5,797 nt of DNA from CAZXIY01 sp964640935 (GCA_964640935.1 CAZXIY010000070.1:1-5797), one strand, 5' to 3'; shown: positions 1 to 5,683, counted from the first letter of the stretch. Program-made: numbers and translations. The notes: generated from the sequence alone by a model not told the origin.

Positions 1-1
1 T

Positions 2-70
2 GAGATAAGCGAAGAGTACTGCATCGAAGCCGAGGAGAAGGTAAGGTCCGCGAGATACCCGTCCGATTGA
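2..70 (+). CDS. C-terminal end of an unidentified protein (partial, 5' end outside window)
   Basis: One frame is open from the left edge for 22 codons and stops at TGA (68-70). The peptide is acidic and looks helical, containing EISEEYCIEAEEKV and ending RYPSD. Its codons (GAG, AAG, ATC, TAC, TGC, AGG) match the other genes in the window, and the other two plus frames stop almost at once. The piece is too short to name a family. It ends 35 nt before the flavoprotein start, but that gene has its own TATA box, so joint transcription is possible but not required. The call rests on open frame and codon choice only. Confidence 0.5.
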   Translation, partial: EISEEYCIEAEEKVRSARYPSD

Positions 71-76
71 TATTTC

Positions 77-84
77 TTTTATAC
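77..84 (+). promoter_or_regulatory. Archaeal TATA box (TTTTATAC) of the flavoprotein gene
   Basis: TTTTATAC is centred about 25-26 nt before the ATG at 106. Archaeal transcription normally starts about 25 nt downstream of the TATA centre, which puts the transcript start at or within a few bases of the A of the ATG. The mRNA would be leaderless, and consistently there is no Shine-Dalgarno sequence before this start. Confidence 0.55.
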
Positions 85-105
85 TTCCGCTATAATACGA
101 CACGC

Positions 106-681
106 ATGAAGGTCATCGCTCTCAACGGAAGTCCCAGACTCATAGGAAACACATCCAACGCACTGAATGTGGTGTTGGATGAGATCAACAAGAAAGGGAT
201 CGAGACCGAATATATCCAGGTGTATGAGGACCACATGAACCCGTGCAACCATTGCAGCTCCTGCGAGATGCGCGGGGACGGCAGATGCATTGCGGAGGAT
301 GACAGCATGAACACCTATCTCGATGAGCTGAAGGAGGCCGACGGCATAATCCTCGCATCTCCGACGTATTTCGGATCATGTACCGCTCAGCTCAAGATGT
401 TCCTTGAACGCGCTGGTTTCTGCTCGGAATTCGGTGGTTTCCCGTTGAAGGGAAAAGTGGGGGCGGCGATGGTCGTGCAGGGCCACGACGGGGGGACATG
501 CGTTTATTCCGAGTTGGTGAACTGGATGCTCTTCAACCAGATGATCGTGGTCGGATCCAATCCTATGCCGATCATCACGGCGAAGAATCCGCTGGATTAC
601 GAGAAGGATCCTTACGCTCTCAATGCACTGAAGGCCCTCGGGAAGAACATGGCCGAAGCCCTGTCCAAGTACAGACAGTAA
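106..681 (+). CDS. Iron-sulfur flavoprotein (Isf family, flavodoxin-like NAD(P)H/ferredoxin oxidoreductase)
   Basis: This is a 191-aa soluble flavodoxin-fold protein. The N-terminal MKVIALNGSPR..GNT (residues 1-16) is the FMN-phosphate loop of the NADPH-dependent FMN reductase superfamily. SPTYFGSCTAQLKMFLER (85-102) is the family's second flavin-contacting segment. Between them lies a compact cysteine motif, C47-x2-C50-x2-C53-x7-C61, matching the CX2CX2CX4-7C pattern that binds a [4Fe-4S] cluster in Methanosarcina thermophila Isf. Isf takes electrons from ferredoxin and can reduce O2 and H2O2; a redox or oxidative-stress role here is inferred. The reading frame extends upstream to a TTG at 67, but the ATG at 106 is preferred: family homology begins exactly there and it fits the TATA spacing. 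It ends with TAA, and the next gene starts 69 nt later with its own promoter. Family assignment is firm; electron donor and acceptor are unknown. Confidence 0.88.
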   Translation: MKVIALNGSPRLIGNTSNALNVVLDEINKKGIETEYIQVYEDHMNPCNHCSSCEMRGDGRCIAEDDSMNTYLDELKEADGIILASPTYFGSCTAQLKMFLERAGFCSEFGGFPLKGKVGAAMVVQGHDGGTCVYSELVNWMLFNQMIVVGSNPMPIITAKNPLDYEKDPYALNALKALGKNMAEALSKYRQ

Positions 682-708
682 TCCAAAAAGCGGTCCCCGC
701 ACGGTGTT

Positions 709-720
709 ATATTTAAATAT
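709..720 (+). promoter_or_regulatory. TATA box within a perfect palindrome (ATATTTAAATAT), promoter of the CoA-transferase gene
   Basis: The 12-bp palindrome ATATTTAAATAT is centred 36 nt before the ATG at 751. With the usual ~25-nt offset, transcription would start near base 740 and leave a leader of only about 10 nt. The bases before the ATG (GATAGGG) are a poor ribosome-binding site, which fits a short-leader mRNA. No T-rich terminator is visible between the flavoprotein stop and this element; the only structure is a tiny GCGG-TCC-CCGC hairpin near 691-701. Confidence 0.6.
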
Positions 721-750
721 GCAATTCAATAGCCGGGGCGGTCGATAGGG

Positions 751-2613
751 ATGAAGTACTGGAGGGATGACTACGAGGACAAGGTGTCCACGCCGAAGAA
801 GGCGCTCGACTGCGTCAAGGCCGGCGAGACAATCTTCATAAGCGGCGGCTGCAGCCTGCCCAAGTACATGGTGGAGAATCTTCTGAAGAAGGAGGCATCC
901 CACGACAACAAGATCCTTACGCCGTTCACGTTCACGCCGTCCCCGTTCACGAACGATGATGTTCAGAAGAAGTTCAGGATCAACTCGTTCTACATGGATT
1001 CGGAAGTAGAAAGGGATGTGATGAACGGCCATGCCGATTACACTCCTATACACAACTCCGAACTCCCTTACATGATCAAATCGAAGAGGATAGCCGTCGA
1101 CGTGGCGATAATACAGGTATCTCCGCCGGATGTCCACGGTTTCTGTTCTTTGGGAACATCGGTGGATGTGTCCAAGGCCGCGGTCGAGGCCGCAGGTGTC
1201 GTCATCGCAGAGATCAACAGGCAGATGCCCAGGACATTGGGCGATTCGTTCATTCACGTTTCGGATATAGATTTCATCATAGAAGTGGACTACCCGGTGA
1301 GTCACGATATGGATGAAGAGGCGGTGAAGCCCGAGGTCATGGAGGCTATCGCTCTGAATGCCTCGAAGCTCATATCAGATGGTGCGACACTGCAGGTCGG
1401 TCTCGGCCAGGTGACCAATGCCGTCCTAAGCAAGCTGACGGACAAGAAGAACCTGGGCGTGCACACGGAGATGTTCACGGACGGGCTGGTGGACCTGGTC
1501 ATATGCGGGGCCGTTAACGGCAGCAAGAAGACCATACATCCGAACAAGATCGTGACATCATACGTCATCGGTTCGTCAAAGGTCATGGATTTCGTCGACA
1601 ACAATCCGTCGATAGAGTTCTATCCGTTCGACTATACCAACGATCCATTGGTCATAGCCCAAAATAACAGGATGGTGTCCATAAACACCGCATCGACCGT
1701 GGATCTCACAGGACAGGTCATGTCCGACAGGACGGGTCTGGATTACGTTCCGAACGCCGGCGGCATGCCGGATTTCATCAGGGGTGCGATCCTCGGAAGA
1801 GGAAGGTCGATAATCGTCCTTCCCTCCGCCACCATTGACGAGCAGTCGTCGAGGATCGTCGCGTACATTCCGAAGGGGGCGGGTATAGCGGCCATGAGGG
1901 AGGACGTGCACTACGTTGTCACAGAGTACGGGATCGCCCATCTCAGAGGCAAATCGCTTGCGAACCGCGCTCTCGAGATGATCAACGTCGCCCACCCGAA
2001 GCACAGGGCGAAGCTGCTCGATCTCGCCGTCGCAATGGGATACCTTCCGGAGGATCAGAGTAAGCGCTCGTACCTCGGAGCTCCGTATCCGAAGGAATTC
2101 GAATTCACGTCCGTGTTCGGCGGGGAGAGCATGTTCGTCCGCCCGGTCAAGCCGACGGATGAGGACATGGCCAAGGTTCTGTTCTATTCGTTCTCCAAGA
2201 GAACGCTGCAACAGAGGTTCATGACCACCAGGGAGATACAGCCGAGGATAGAGCGTATGGGTCAGGTCAACATAGATTACGACCTAACGATGACGTTCGG
2301 AGTGTTCCTGGAGAAGAGGCACGACGTTCCTGAGATGATAGCCATCTGCGGCTACGAGAGGGATCCGAAGACCAGCAGCGCCGAGGTGTCATTCGCCGTG
2401 AGGGACGATTGGCAGGGCAAGGGCATGGGCTCGTATCTCGTGGACCTTCTGATAAGCGTCGGGAAGAGCAGGAATATAAAGACATTCACGGCAGAGGTCC
2501 TGGCGACCAACGTCGGAATGCTGAATCTGTTCTACCGCACGGGGCTGGATGTCAATGCGAAGTTGGAGGATGACGTCTATAAGATATCCTTCGATCTCGT
2601 GAAGAATCCCTGA
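751..2613 (+). CDS. Acetyl-CoA hydrolase/CoA-transferase fused to a C-terminal GNAT acetyltransferase
   Basis: This 620-aa protein has two parts. Residues 1 to about 455 form a class I CoA-transferase of the acetyl-CoA hydrolase/4-hydroxybutyrate CoA-transferase family. It shows QVSPPDVHGFCSLG (122-135), the glycine-rich TLQVGLGQVTNAV (213-225), GVHTEMFTDG with the expected catalytic glutamate E240, GGMPDFIRGA (337-346) and VVTEYGIAHLRGKS (389-402). Such enzymes move CoA between short acids through a glutamyl-CoA intermediate, or hydrolyse acyl-CoA. Residues about 461-620 form a GNAT domain resembling bacterial Pat: it opens with FVRPVKPTDEDM, contains the acetyl-CoA-binding QGKGMG (555-560) after SFAVRDDW, and ends with FYRTGL (594-599). 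E545 is a possible general base. This architecture is known in bacteria and archaea. Start: ATG at 751, where family homology begins, with a short leader from its own TATA box. It converges on acs. Substrates and the GNAT target are not determinable from sequence. Confidence 0.9.
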   Translation: MKYWRDDYEDKVSTPKKALDCVKAGETIFISGGCSLPKYMVENLLKKEASHDNKILTPFTFTPSPFTNDDVQKKFRINSFYMDSEVERDVMNGHADYTPIHNSELPYMIKSKRIAVDVAIIQVSPPDVHGFCSLGTSVDVSKAAVEAAGVVIAEINRQMPRTLGDSFIHVSDIDFIIEVDYPVSHDMDEEAVKPEVMEAIALNASKLISDGATLQVGLGQVTNAVLSKLTDKKNLGVHTEMFTDGLVDLVICGAVNGSKKTIHPNKIVTSYVIGSSKVMDFVDNNPSIEFYPFDYTNDPLVIAQNNRMVSINTASTVDLTGQVMSDRTGLDYVPNAGGMPDFIRGAILGRGRSIIVLPSATIDEQSSRIVAYIPKGAGIAAMREDVHYVVTEYGIAHLRGKSLANRALEMINVAHPKHRAKLLDLAVAMGYLPEDQSKRSYLGAPYPKEFEFTSVFGGESMFVRPVKPTDEDMAKVLFYSFSKRTLQQRFMTTREIQPRIERMGQVNIDYDLTMTFGVFLEKRHDVPEMIAICGYERDPKTSSAEVSFAVRDDWQGKGMGSYLVDLLISVGKSRNIKTFTAEVLATNVGMLNLFYRTGLDVNAKLEDDVYKISFDLVKNP

Positions 2614-2629
2614 TTGTCGTAAAACATAA

Positions 2630-2637
2630 TTTTTCTT
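2630..2637 (+). terminator. T-tract terminator (TTTTTCTT) of the CoA-transferase/GNAT gene
   Basis: A short T-rich run begins 17 nt after the TGA stop (2611-2613), in AT-rich sequence. Archaeal RNA polymerase often terminates at such U-tracts without needing a hairpin. A further possible stop for readthrough transcripts is the hairpin at 2676-2697. Confidence 0.45.
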
Positions 2638-2654
2638 AAAAGCGACCACGATAG

Positions 2655-2697
2655 AGCGGTCAAAAGTAAGTAAATGTGTCCCCCTTCCGGGGGACAC
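2655..2697 (-). terminator. Hairpin plus U-rich tail, terminator of acs
   Basis: GTGTCCCCC (2676-2684), loop TTCC and GGGGGACAC (2689-2697) form a perfect 9-bp GC-rich stem. Read on the minus strand, the stem begins 5 nt after the acs stop codon and is followed by ATTTACTTACTTTT, a pyrimidine/U-rich tail. This is a good intrinsic-type terminator for acs. Because the stem is symmetric it also shields acs from transcripts arriving from the convergent CoA-transferase gene. Confidence 0.6.
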
Positions 2698-2702
2698 GGT
2701 TT

Positions 2703-4652
2703 TCACTGTCTTCCGCTGACGAGTCTCTTGATGACTTCCGGATCCACGAGCGACGACGTGTCGAAATCCGACCCGTTGCTCCCGCCGGCGATCTTCCTGA
2801 GGAAACGTCTGACGATCTTGCCGCTCCTTGTCTTCGGCAGCTCGTCGGTGATCTGTATGACCTTCGGCGTTGCGATAGGCCCTACGAGTTTTCTTACATG
2901 TCCTACGAGCTCTTTCTTCAGTTCCTCGCTCTCGACGAACCCGTCCTTGAGGGTCACGAACGTGTAGATGGCCTCTCCCTTGATCTCATCGGGTATCGGA
3001 ACTACCGCAGCCTCTGCGACCGCAGGGTGCGATATCAATGCCGCTTCTACCTCTGCGGCTCCGATGCGGTGTCCGGCGACGCTGATGACATCGTCGACAC
3101 GTCCGAGGATCCATATGTCTCCGTCCTTGTCCTCTTTCGCTCCGTCGCCGGTGAAGTAGTATCCCGGGTAAGGGGTCCAGTAGAGCTCGACGTATTTCTC
3201 GTGGTCGTTCCAGATGGTCCTGGCGCATGACGGCCACGGCTTCTTGATAACGAGTCTCCCGTTCTCGCCTGAGGGCGTGGGGGTCTTGTCCTCGTTGAGG
3301 ATCATCGGTTCAATGCCGAAGAACGGCTTCATCGCGCATCCCGGCTTCTCGGGATACGCTCCCGGAAGGGGTGTGATGAGATAGCTTCCGGATTCGGTCT
3401 GCCAGTATGTGTCGGAAATGGGGCATCTGCTCCCGCCGACCGTTCTGTAGAACCATTCCCATGCATGCGGATCGATGGGCTCTCCGACCGAACCGAGCAC
3501 TTTGATCGAGGACAGGTCGTGTCTGAGTATGCACTCGTCGCCGGTCTTCCTCATCATCCTTATCGCCGTCGGAGCGGTGTAGAATATGTCGACCTTCCAC
3601 TTCTCTATGATCTCCCAGATCCTGTCGTTCGTCGGATAGTTGGGTATACCCTCATACATGAGCGTCGTCGCTCCGCAGGCCAGAGGCCCGTACATCAGGT
3701 ATGTGTGCCCGGTGATCCATCCGAGGTCAGCGGTACAGAAGTGGATCTCTCCGCGGTGGTAGTCGAATGTGTACTTGAATGTGAGAAGTGCTCCCAACAG
3801 ATATCCTGCCTGAGTGTGGACCACACCCTTCGGCTTGCCTGTGGATCCGGACGTATAGAGAAGGAACAGGGGATCCTCGGCGTCCATGACCTCGCACGGG
3901 CATTCCAGAGGAGCCTTTGCCATCTCTTCGTGCCACCAGAAGTCCCTTCCTTCCTCCATTACGACGTCGCTGCAGTTCCTCTTGACGACGAGAACGGATT
4001 CGACGGTGGTCTCGCGCTCGAGCATCTCGTTGACCTTTCCCTTCATATCGGTCTTCTTGCCGCCGCGGAAGCTTCCGTCGCAGCATACGAGCACCTTGGG
4101 TGTGCAGTCCGATACACGGCTGTAGAGGGCCTCGGTGCTGAATCCGGAGAATACCACGCTGTGTATCGCTCCGATCCTCGCGCATGCGAGGAGTGTGATC
4201 ATCAATTCGGGTATCATCGGAAGGAACACAGCTACCCTGTCGCCCTTCTTCACACCCTTGCTTTTCAGAACGTTGGCGAACTTCTTCACTTCATACAGCA
4301 GCTTGCCGTAAGTGTAGACGCGGTCGTCGCCGGGTTCGTCGCCCTCGAAGATGAGAGCGGCCTCGTTCTTCATATTGTCCTTCTCGACATGCCTGTCGAG
4401 ACAGTTGTAACAGACGTTGAGCTTGCCGCCTTTGAACCAGCTGAATGTGTGCTTCTTGTCGTCGTGCTCGTATACGTTCTTCCAATCTTTGGAATACCAA
4501 TCGAGGACATCGGCTTTCTTTTCCCAGAATTTGGGAGGGTCGGCTATAGACTCCTTGTAGATCTTCTCGTATTTCTCTAGGCTGTCGATATAGGTCCTCT
4601 TCTTATACTCGTCCGAAGGTGAGTATGTTCCGTCTGCGTTCTCGGCTGGCAT
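2703..4652 (-). CDS. acs: Acetyl-CoA synthetase, AMP-forming
   Basis: The 649-aa protein has the usual length for Acs (about 650). It activates acetate with ATP to acetyl-AMP and then to acetyl-CoA in the cytoplasm. Visible motifs: P-loop YTSGSTGKPKGVVHT (266-280), GWITGHTYLMYGPL (311-324), GSVGEPIDPHAWEW (387-400), DTYWQTES (414-421), TGDGA (501-505), GRVDDVISVAGHR (517-529) and the C-terminal LPKTRSGKIVRR with catalytic K612. Compared from memory with Salmonella Acs, all key residues fall at a constant +3 offset: T314, V389, W417, D503, R518, G527, R529, R587, K612. W417 closes the acyl pocket and argues for acetate as substrate. The pocket residue equivalent to V310 is I313, a conservative change. 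Start: ATG at 4652 with GGAGAG 5 nt upstream; the preceding in-frame TTG (4655) is unlikely. The gene has its own promoter and converges with the CoA-transferase/GNAT gene, whose GNAT domain could act on K612. Confidence 0.96.
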   Translation of the reverse strand: MPAENADGTYSPSDEYKKRTYIDSLEKYEKIYKESIADPPKFWEKKADVLDWYSKDWKNVYEHDDKKHTFSWFKGGKLNVCYNCLDRHVEKDNMKNEAALIFEGDEPGDDRVYTYGKLLYEVKKFANVLKSKGVKKGDRVAVFLPMIPELMITLLACARIGAIHSVVFSGFSTEALYSRVSDCTPKVLVCCDGSFRGGKKTDMKGKVNEMLERETTVESVLVVKRNCSDVVMEEGRDFWWHEEMAKAPLECPCEVMDAEDPLFLLYTSGSTGKPKGVVHTQAGYLLGALLTFKYTFDYHRGEIHFCTADLGWITGHTYLMYGPLACGATTLMYEGIPNYPTNDRIWEIIEKWKVDIFYTAPTAIRMMRKTGDECILRHDLSSIKVLGSVGEPIDPHAWEWFYRTVGGSRCPISDTYWQTESGSYLITPLPGAYPEKPGCAMKPFFGIEPMILNEDKTPTPSGENGRLVIKKPWPSCARTIWNDHEKYVELYWTPYPGYYFTGDGAKEDKDGDIWILGRVDDVISVAGHRIGAAEVEAALISHPAVAEAAVVPIPDEIKGEAIYTFVTLKDGFVESEELKKELVGHVRKLVGPIATPKVIQITDELPKTRSGKIVRRFLRKIAGGSNGSDFDTSSLVDPEVIKRLVSGRQ

Positions 4653-4657
4653 CAAAT

Positions 4658-4663
4658 CTCTCC
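4658..4663 (-). promoter_or_regulatory. Ribosome-binding site of acs (GGAGAG)
   Basis: On the minus strand GGAGAG lies 5 nt before the ATG at 4652. This spacing fixes the ATG, rather than the adjacent TTG at 4655, as the start. Confidence 0.7.
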
Positions 4664-4714
4664 ATTAATGCTTGGAATACTCTGATTCGTCTGCAAGCGG
4701 GGAGAAAACGTACG

Positions 4715-4724
4715 TATATATTAA
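4715..4724 (-). promoter_or_regulatory. TATA box of acs (TTAATATATA)
   Basis: On the minus strand TTAATATATA lies about 65 nt before the acs ATG. The usual ~25-nt offset puts the transcript start near 4694, giving a leader of roughly 40 nt that contains the GGAGAG site. This leader contrasts with the very short leaders predicted for the two plus-strand genes. Confidence 0.5.
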
Positions 4725-4740
4725 GGCTACGGGCTTTTAA

Positions 4741-4800
4741 GTGATTTCTTACGAATATCGAAATTAATTACGAAAATTGTTGCATTAATCGTATTTTAAT
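4741..4800. repeat. AT-rich upstream region of acs with phased short repeats (possible operator)
   Basis: This stretch lies just upstream of the acs TATA box and is strongly AT-rich compared with the rest of the window. TTACGAA occurs twice (4749-4755 and 4768-4774, 19 nt apart), with a related TCGAAA between them. ATTAAT occurs twice (4763-4768 and 4784-4789), exactly 21 nt apart, about two helical turns. Same-face repeats beside a promoter suit a dimeric regulator or an activator, but in AT-rich DNA short repeats also arise by chance. Confidence 0.25.
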
Positions 4801-4810
4801 TGCCGAGTAC

Positions 4811-4820
4811 TGTATAAAAA
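4811..4820 (+). promoter_or_regulatory. Orphan plus-strand TATA box (TGTATAAAAA)
   Basis: TATAAAAA at 4813-4820 is a strong archaeal TATA match on the plus strand, located between two minus-strand genes. The predicted start of transcription is near 4840. The only thing downstream before the antisense 3' end of the cysteine-motif gene is a 20-codon ORF with a strong hairpin. The element could instead be chance AT-rich sequence. Confidence 0.3.
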
Positions 4821-4839
4821 CGAAGCAATAACGATCATT

Positions 4840-4925
4840 TCTCTGATTTGGATGTGATTTCATGACATCTATCGGGACGAGAAAGCAAGGTATCGGGGCG
4901 CACGGCCCCGATACGGTAAGGTGAA
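4840..4925 (+). ncRNA. Candidate small RNA or leader with a 20-codon ORF (4862-4924)
   Basis: A transcript from the TATA box at 4813-4820 would begin near 4840. It would contain GTGAT (4854-4858, a partial Shine-Dalgarno match), then ATG at 4862 and 20 codons to TGA at 4922-4924. The ORF contains a perfect 9-bp stem (4891-4899 with 4905-4913). Its left arm is duplicated upstream: TATCGGGACG at 4870-4879 versus TATCGGGGCG at 4891-4900. Both copies can pair with the same right arm, giving two mutually exclusive folds. The peptide resembles nothing I know. Existence as a real transcript is speculative, since the hairpin may simply belong to the minus-strand terminator. Confidence 0.2.
4891..4913 (-). 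terminator. Perfect 9-bp hairpin downstream of the cysteine-motif gene
   Basis: TATCGGGGC (4891-4899), loop GCACG and GCCCCGATA (4905-4913) pair perfectly. On the minus strand the stem begins 15 nt after the stop codon of the gene ending at 4929, and is followed by CCTTGCTTTCTC, which is pyrimidine-rich but lacks a true U-run. It resembles in size and position the hairpin after acs, so terminator or 3'-end stabiliser is the simplest reading. Confidence 0.45.
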
Positions 4926-4928
4926 AGA

Positions 4929-5651
4929 TCAGAAGAAGTAGAATCCGCACTTCTCTTCCGATGATATCTTGGCGACGGCGGCGAGGCGCTCAAGCGGTCC
5001 GGAGTATCTTCTGACGTAGACCTTCCCTTCATCCGGAAGGGCGGCCGTGAGTATCTCCACCTCTTTAGCGAGCTTCGGAGCATCGTCGGACGAGAACTTC
5101 TTCTGCGTCTTGGAGCTCTCCGGGGCAGATGCGACTATCGGGCATCCGTGTTTGGACGCTATCTCCGGGAGAAGGCTGTTGTCAGGGCCGAAGGCTCCGA
5201 TGCATCCTCTCCCCTTGTCCCACGAGAGCGGGCATTTTCCGCATTTCTCGTTCATCTCGTCGAATTCGAGTCTGTCCCATCCGGTGACGCGGTTCTCCTT
5301 GTCGGACATATCGATCGCTTTCTTTTTGGAATTCTCGTCCAGATCCTTCATGAGGACCCATCCGGTGAATCTCTTCTTGGCGATCTTGGACAGCGTTGCG
5401 GCGTCATCGTCGTTCTTTACCTTGTCCATATAGACCGCGTCGGAATCCTCGTTCAGTCTGTTCCTCTTGACGAATGCGTCCCAGTCGGGGAATGCCTTCT
5501 TCGCGTCCTCGAGCGTGACGTACATGTCCGTTTCCGCGGCGTTCCCGAATGCAGAGGCGTCGCTGACCAGCACCTTGATTATGTTCTGTTTCAGTTCCCT
5601 GCACGCGGCATTCTTCGCTTCAAGTTCGCAAATGGCGATGTTTATTCCCAT
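4929..5651 (-). CDS. Uncharacterised cysteine-motif protein (possible Fe-S or zinc binding)
   Basis: I do not recognise this 240-aa protein. It is soluble, charged and Lys/Asp/Glu-rich, with no signal peptide or membrane segment. It has seven cysteines. Four form a spaced cluster, C137-x2-C140-x9-C150-x19-C170, in the segment CGKCPLSWDKGRGCIGAFGP followed by GCPI; this suggests a metal site, either an iron-sulfur cluster or zinc. The N-terminal 130 residues include a Trp/Phe-containing stretch (AFPDWDAFVKRNRL, 53-66) and C8 and C17. The protein ends in an aromatic tail, CGFYFF. The start is firm: ATG at 5651 is preceded by AGGTGA with 6 nt spacing. Codon choice and GC content match the neighbours, so no recent transfer is evident. 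It points the same way as acs but lies 276 bp upstream, with a hairpin and a separate acs promoter between them, so it is probably not in one operon with it. Coding is near certain; function is unknown. Confidence 0.85.
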   Translation of the reverse strand: MGINIAICELEAKNAACRELKQNIIKVLVSDASAFGNAAETDMYVTLEDAKKAFPDWDAFVKRNRLNEDSDAVYMDKVKNDDDAATLSKIAKKRFTGWVLMKDLDENSKKKAIDMSDKENRVTGWDRLEFDEMNEKCGKCPLSWDKGRGCIGAFGPDNSLLPEIASKHGCPIVASAPESSKTQKKFSSDDAPKLAKEVEILTAALPDEGKVYVRRYSGPLERLAAVAKISSEEKCGFYFF

Positions 5652-5657
5652 CTCGGC

Positions 5658-5663
5658 TCACCT
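5658..5663 (-). promoter_or_regulatory. Strong ribosome-binding site AGGTGA of the cysteine-motif gene
   Basis: On the minus strand AGGTGA lies 6 nt before the ATG at 5651. It matches the archaeal anti-Shine-Dalgarno core and is the best ribosome-binding site in the window, fixing the start codon. Confidence 0.75.
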
Positions 5664-5683
5664 AAAGAGCGTGATAGTGTTCT

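Noticed and set aside
67..96. Bacterial sigma70-like promoter TTGATA - 18 nt - TATAAT before the flavoprotein
   Set aside because: The match is good, but the rest of the window (TATA boxes, AGGTGA sites, AGG/ATA codon use, Isf-type protein) points to an archaeon, where TTTTATAC at 77-84 is the relevant element. If the organism proved bacterial, this would be the promoter.
67..105. N-terminal extension of the flavoprotein from a TTG start at 67 (13 extra residues)
   Set aside because: The extension overlaps the end of the upstream reading frame and covers the TATA box. Family homology starts exactly at the ATG at 106.
376..1305. 309-codon minus-strand open frame across the flavoprotein and CoA-transferase genes
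   Set aside because: It lies antisense to two well-supported genes, is rich in His/Arg/Val/Leu as expected from a mirrored codon bias, and shows no recognisable motif.
1576..2211. 211-codon minus-strand open frame inside the CoA-transferase gene
   Set aside because: It is an antisense shadow; the plus-strand frame carries clear family motifs throughout this stretch.
3465..4580. 371-codon plus-strand open frame opposite acs
   Set aside because: It is long but wholly antisense to a textbook Acs. Its composition (Val/Leu/Glu/His runs) is that of a reverse-complemented GC3-rich gene, and it has no domain I recognise.
4932..4955. AGAAGT/ACTTCT inverted repeat near the 3' end of the cysteine-motif gene
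   Set aside because: It is a six-base stem with a 9-nt loop inside coding sequence, easily explained by the codons of the aromatic C-terminal tail.
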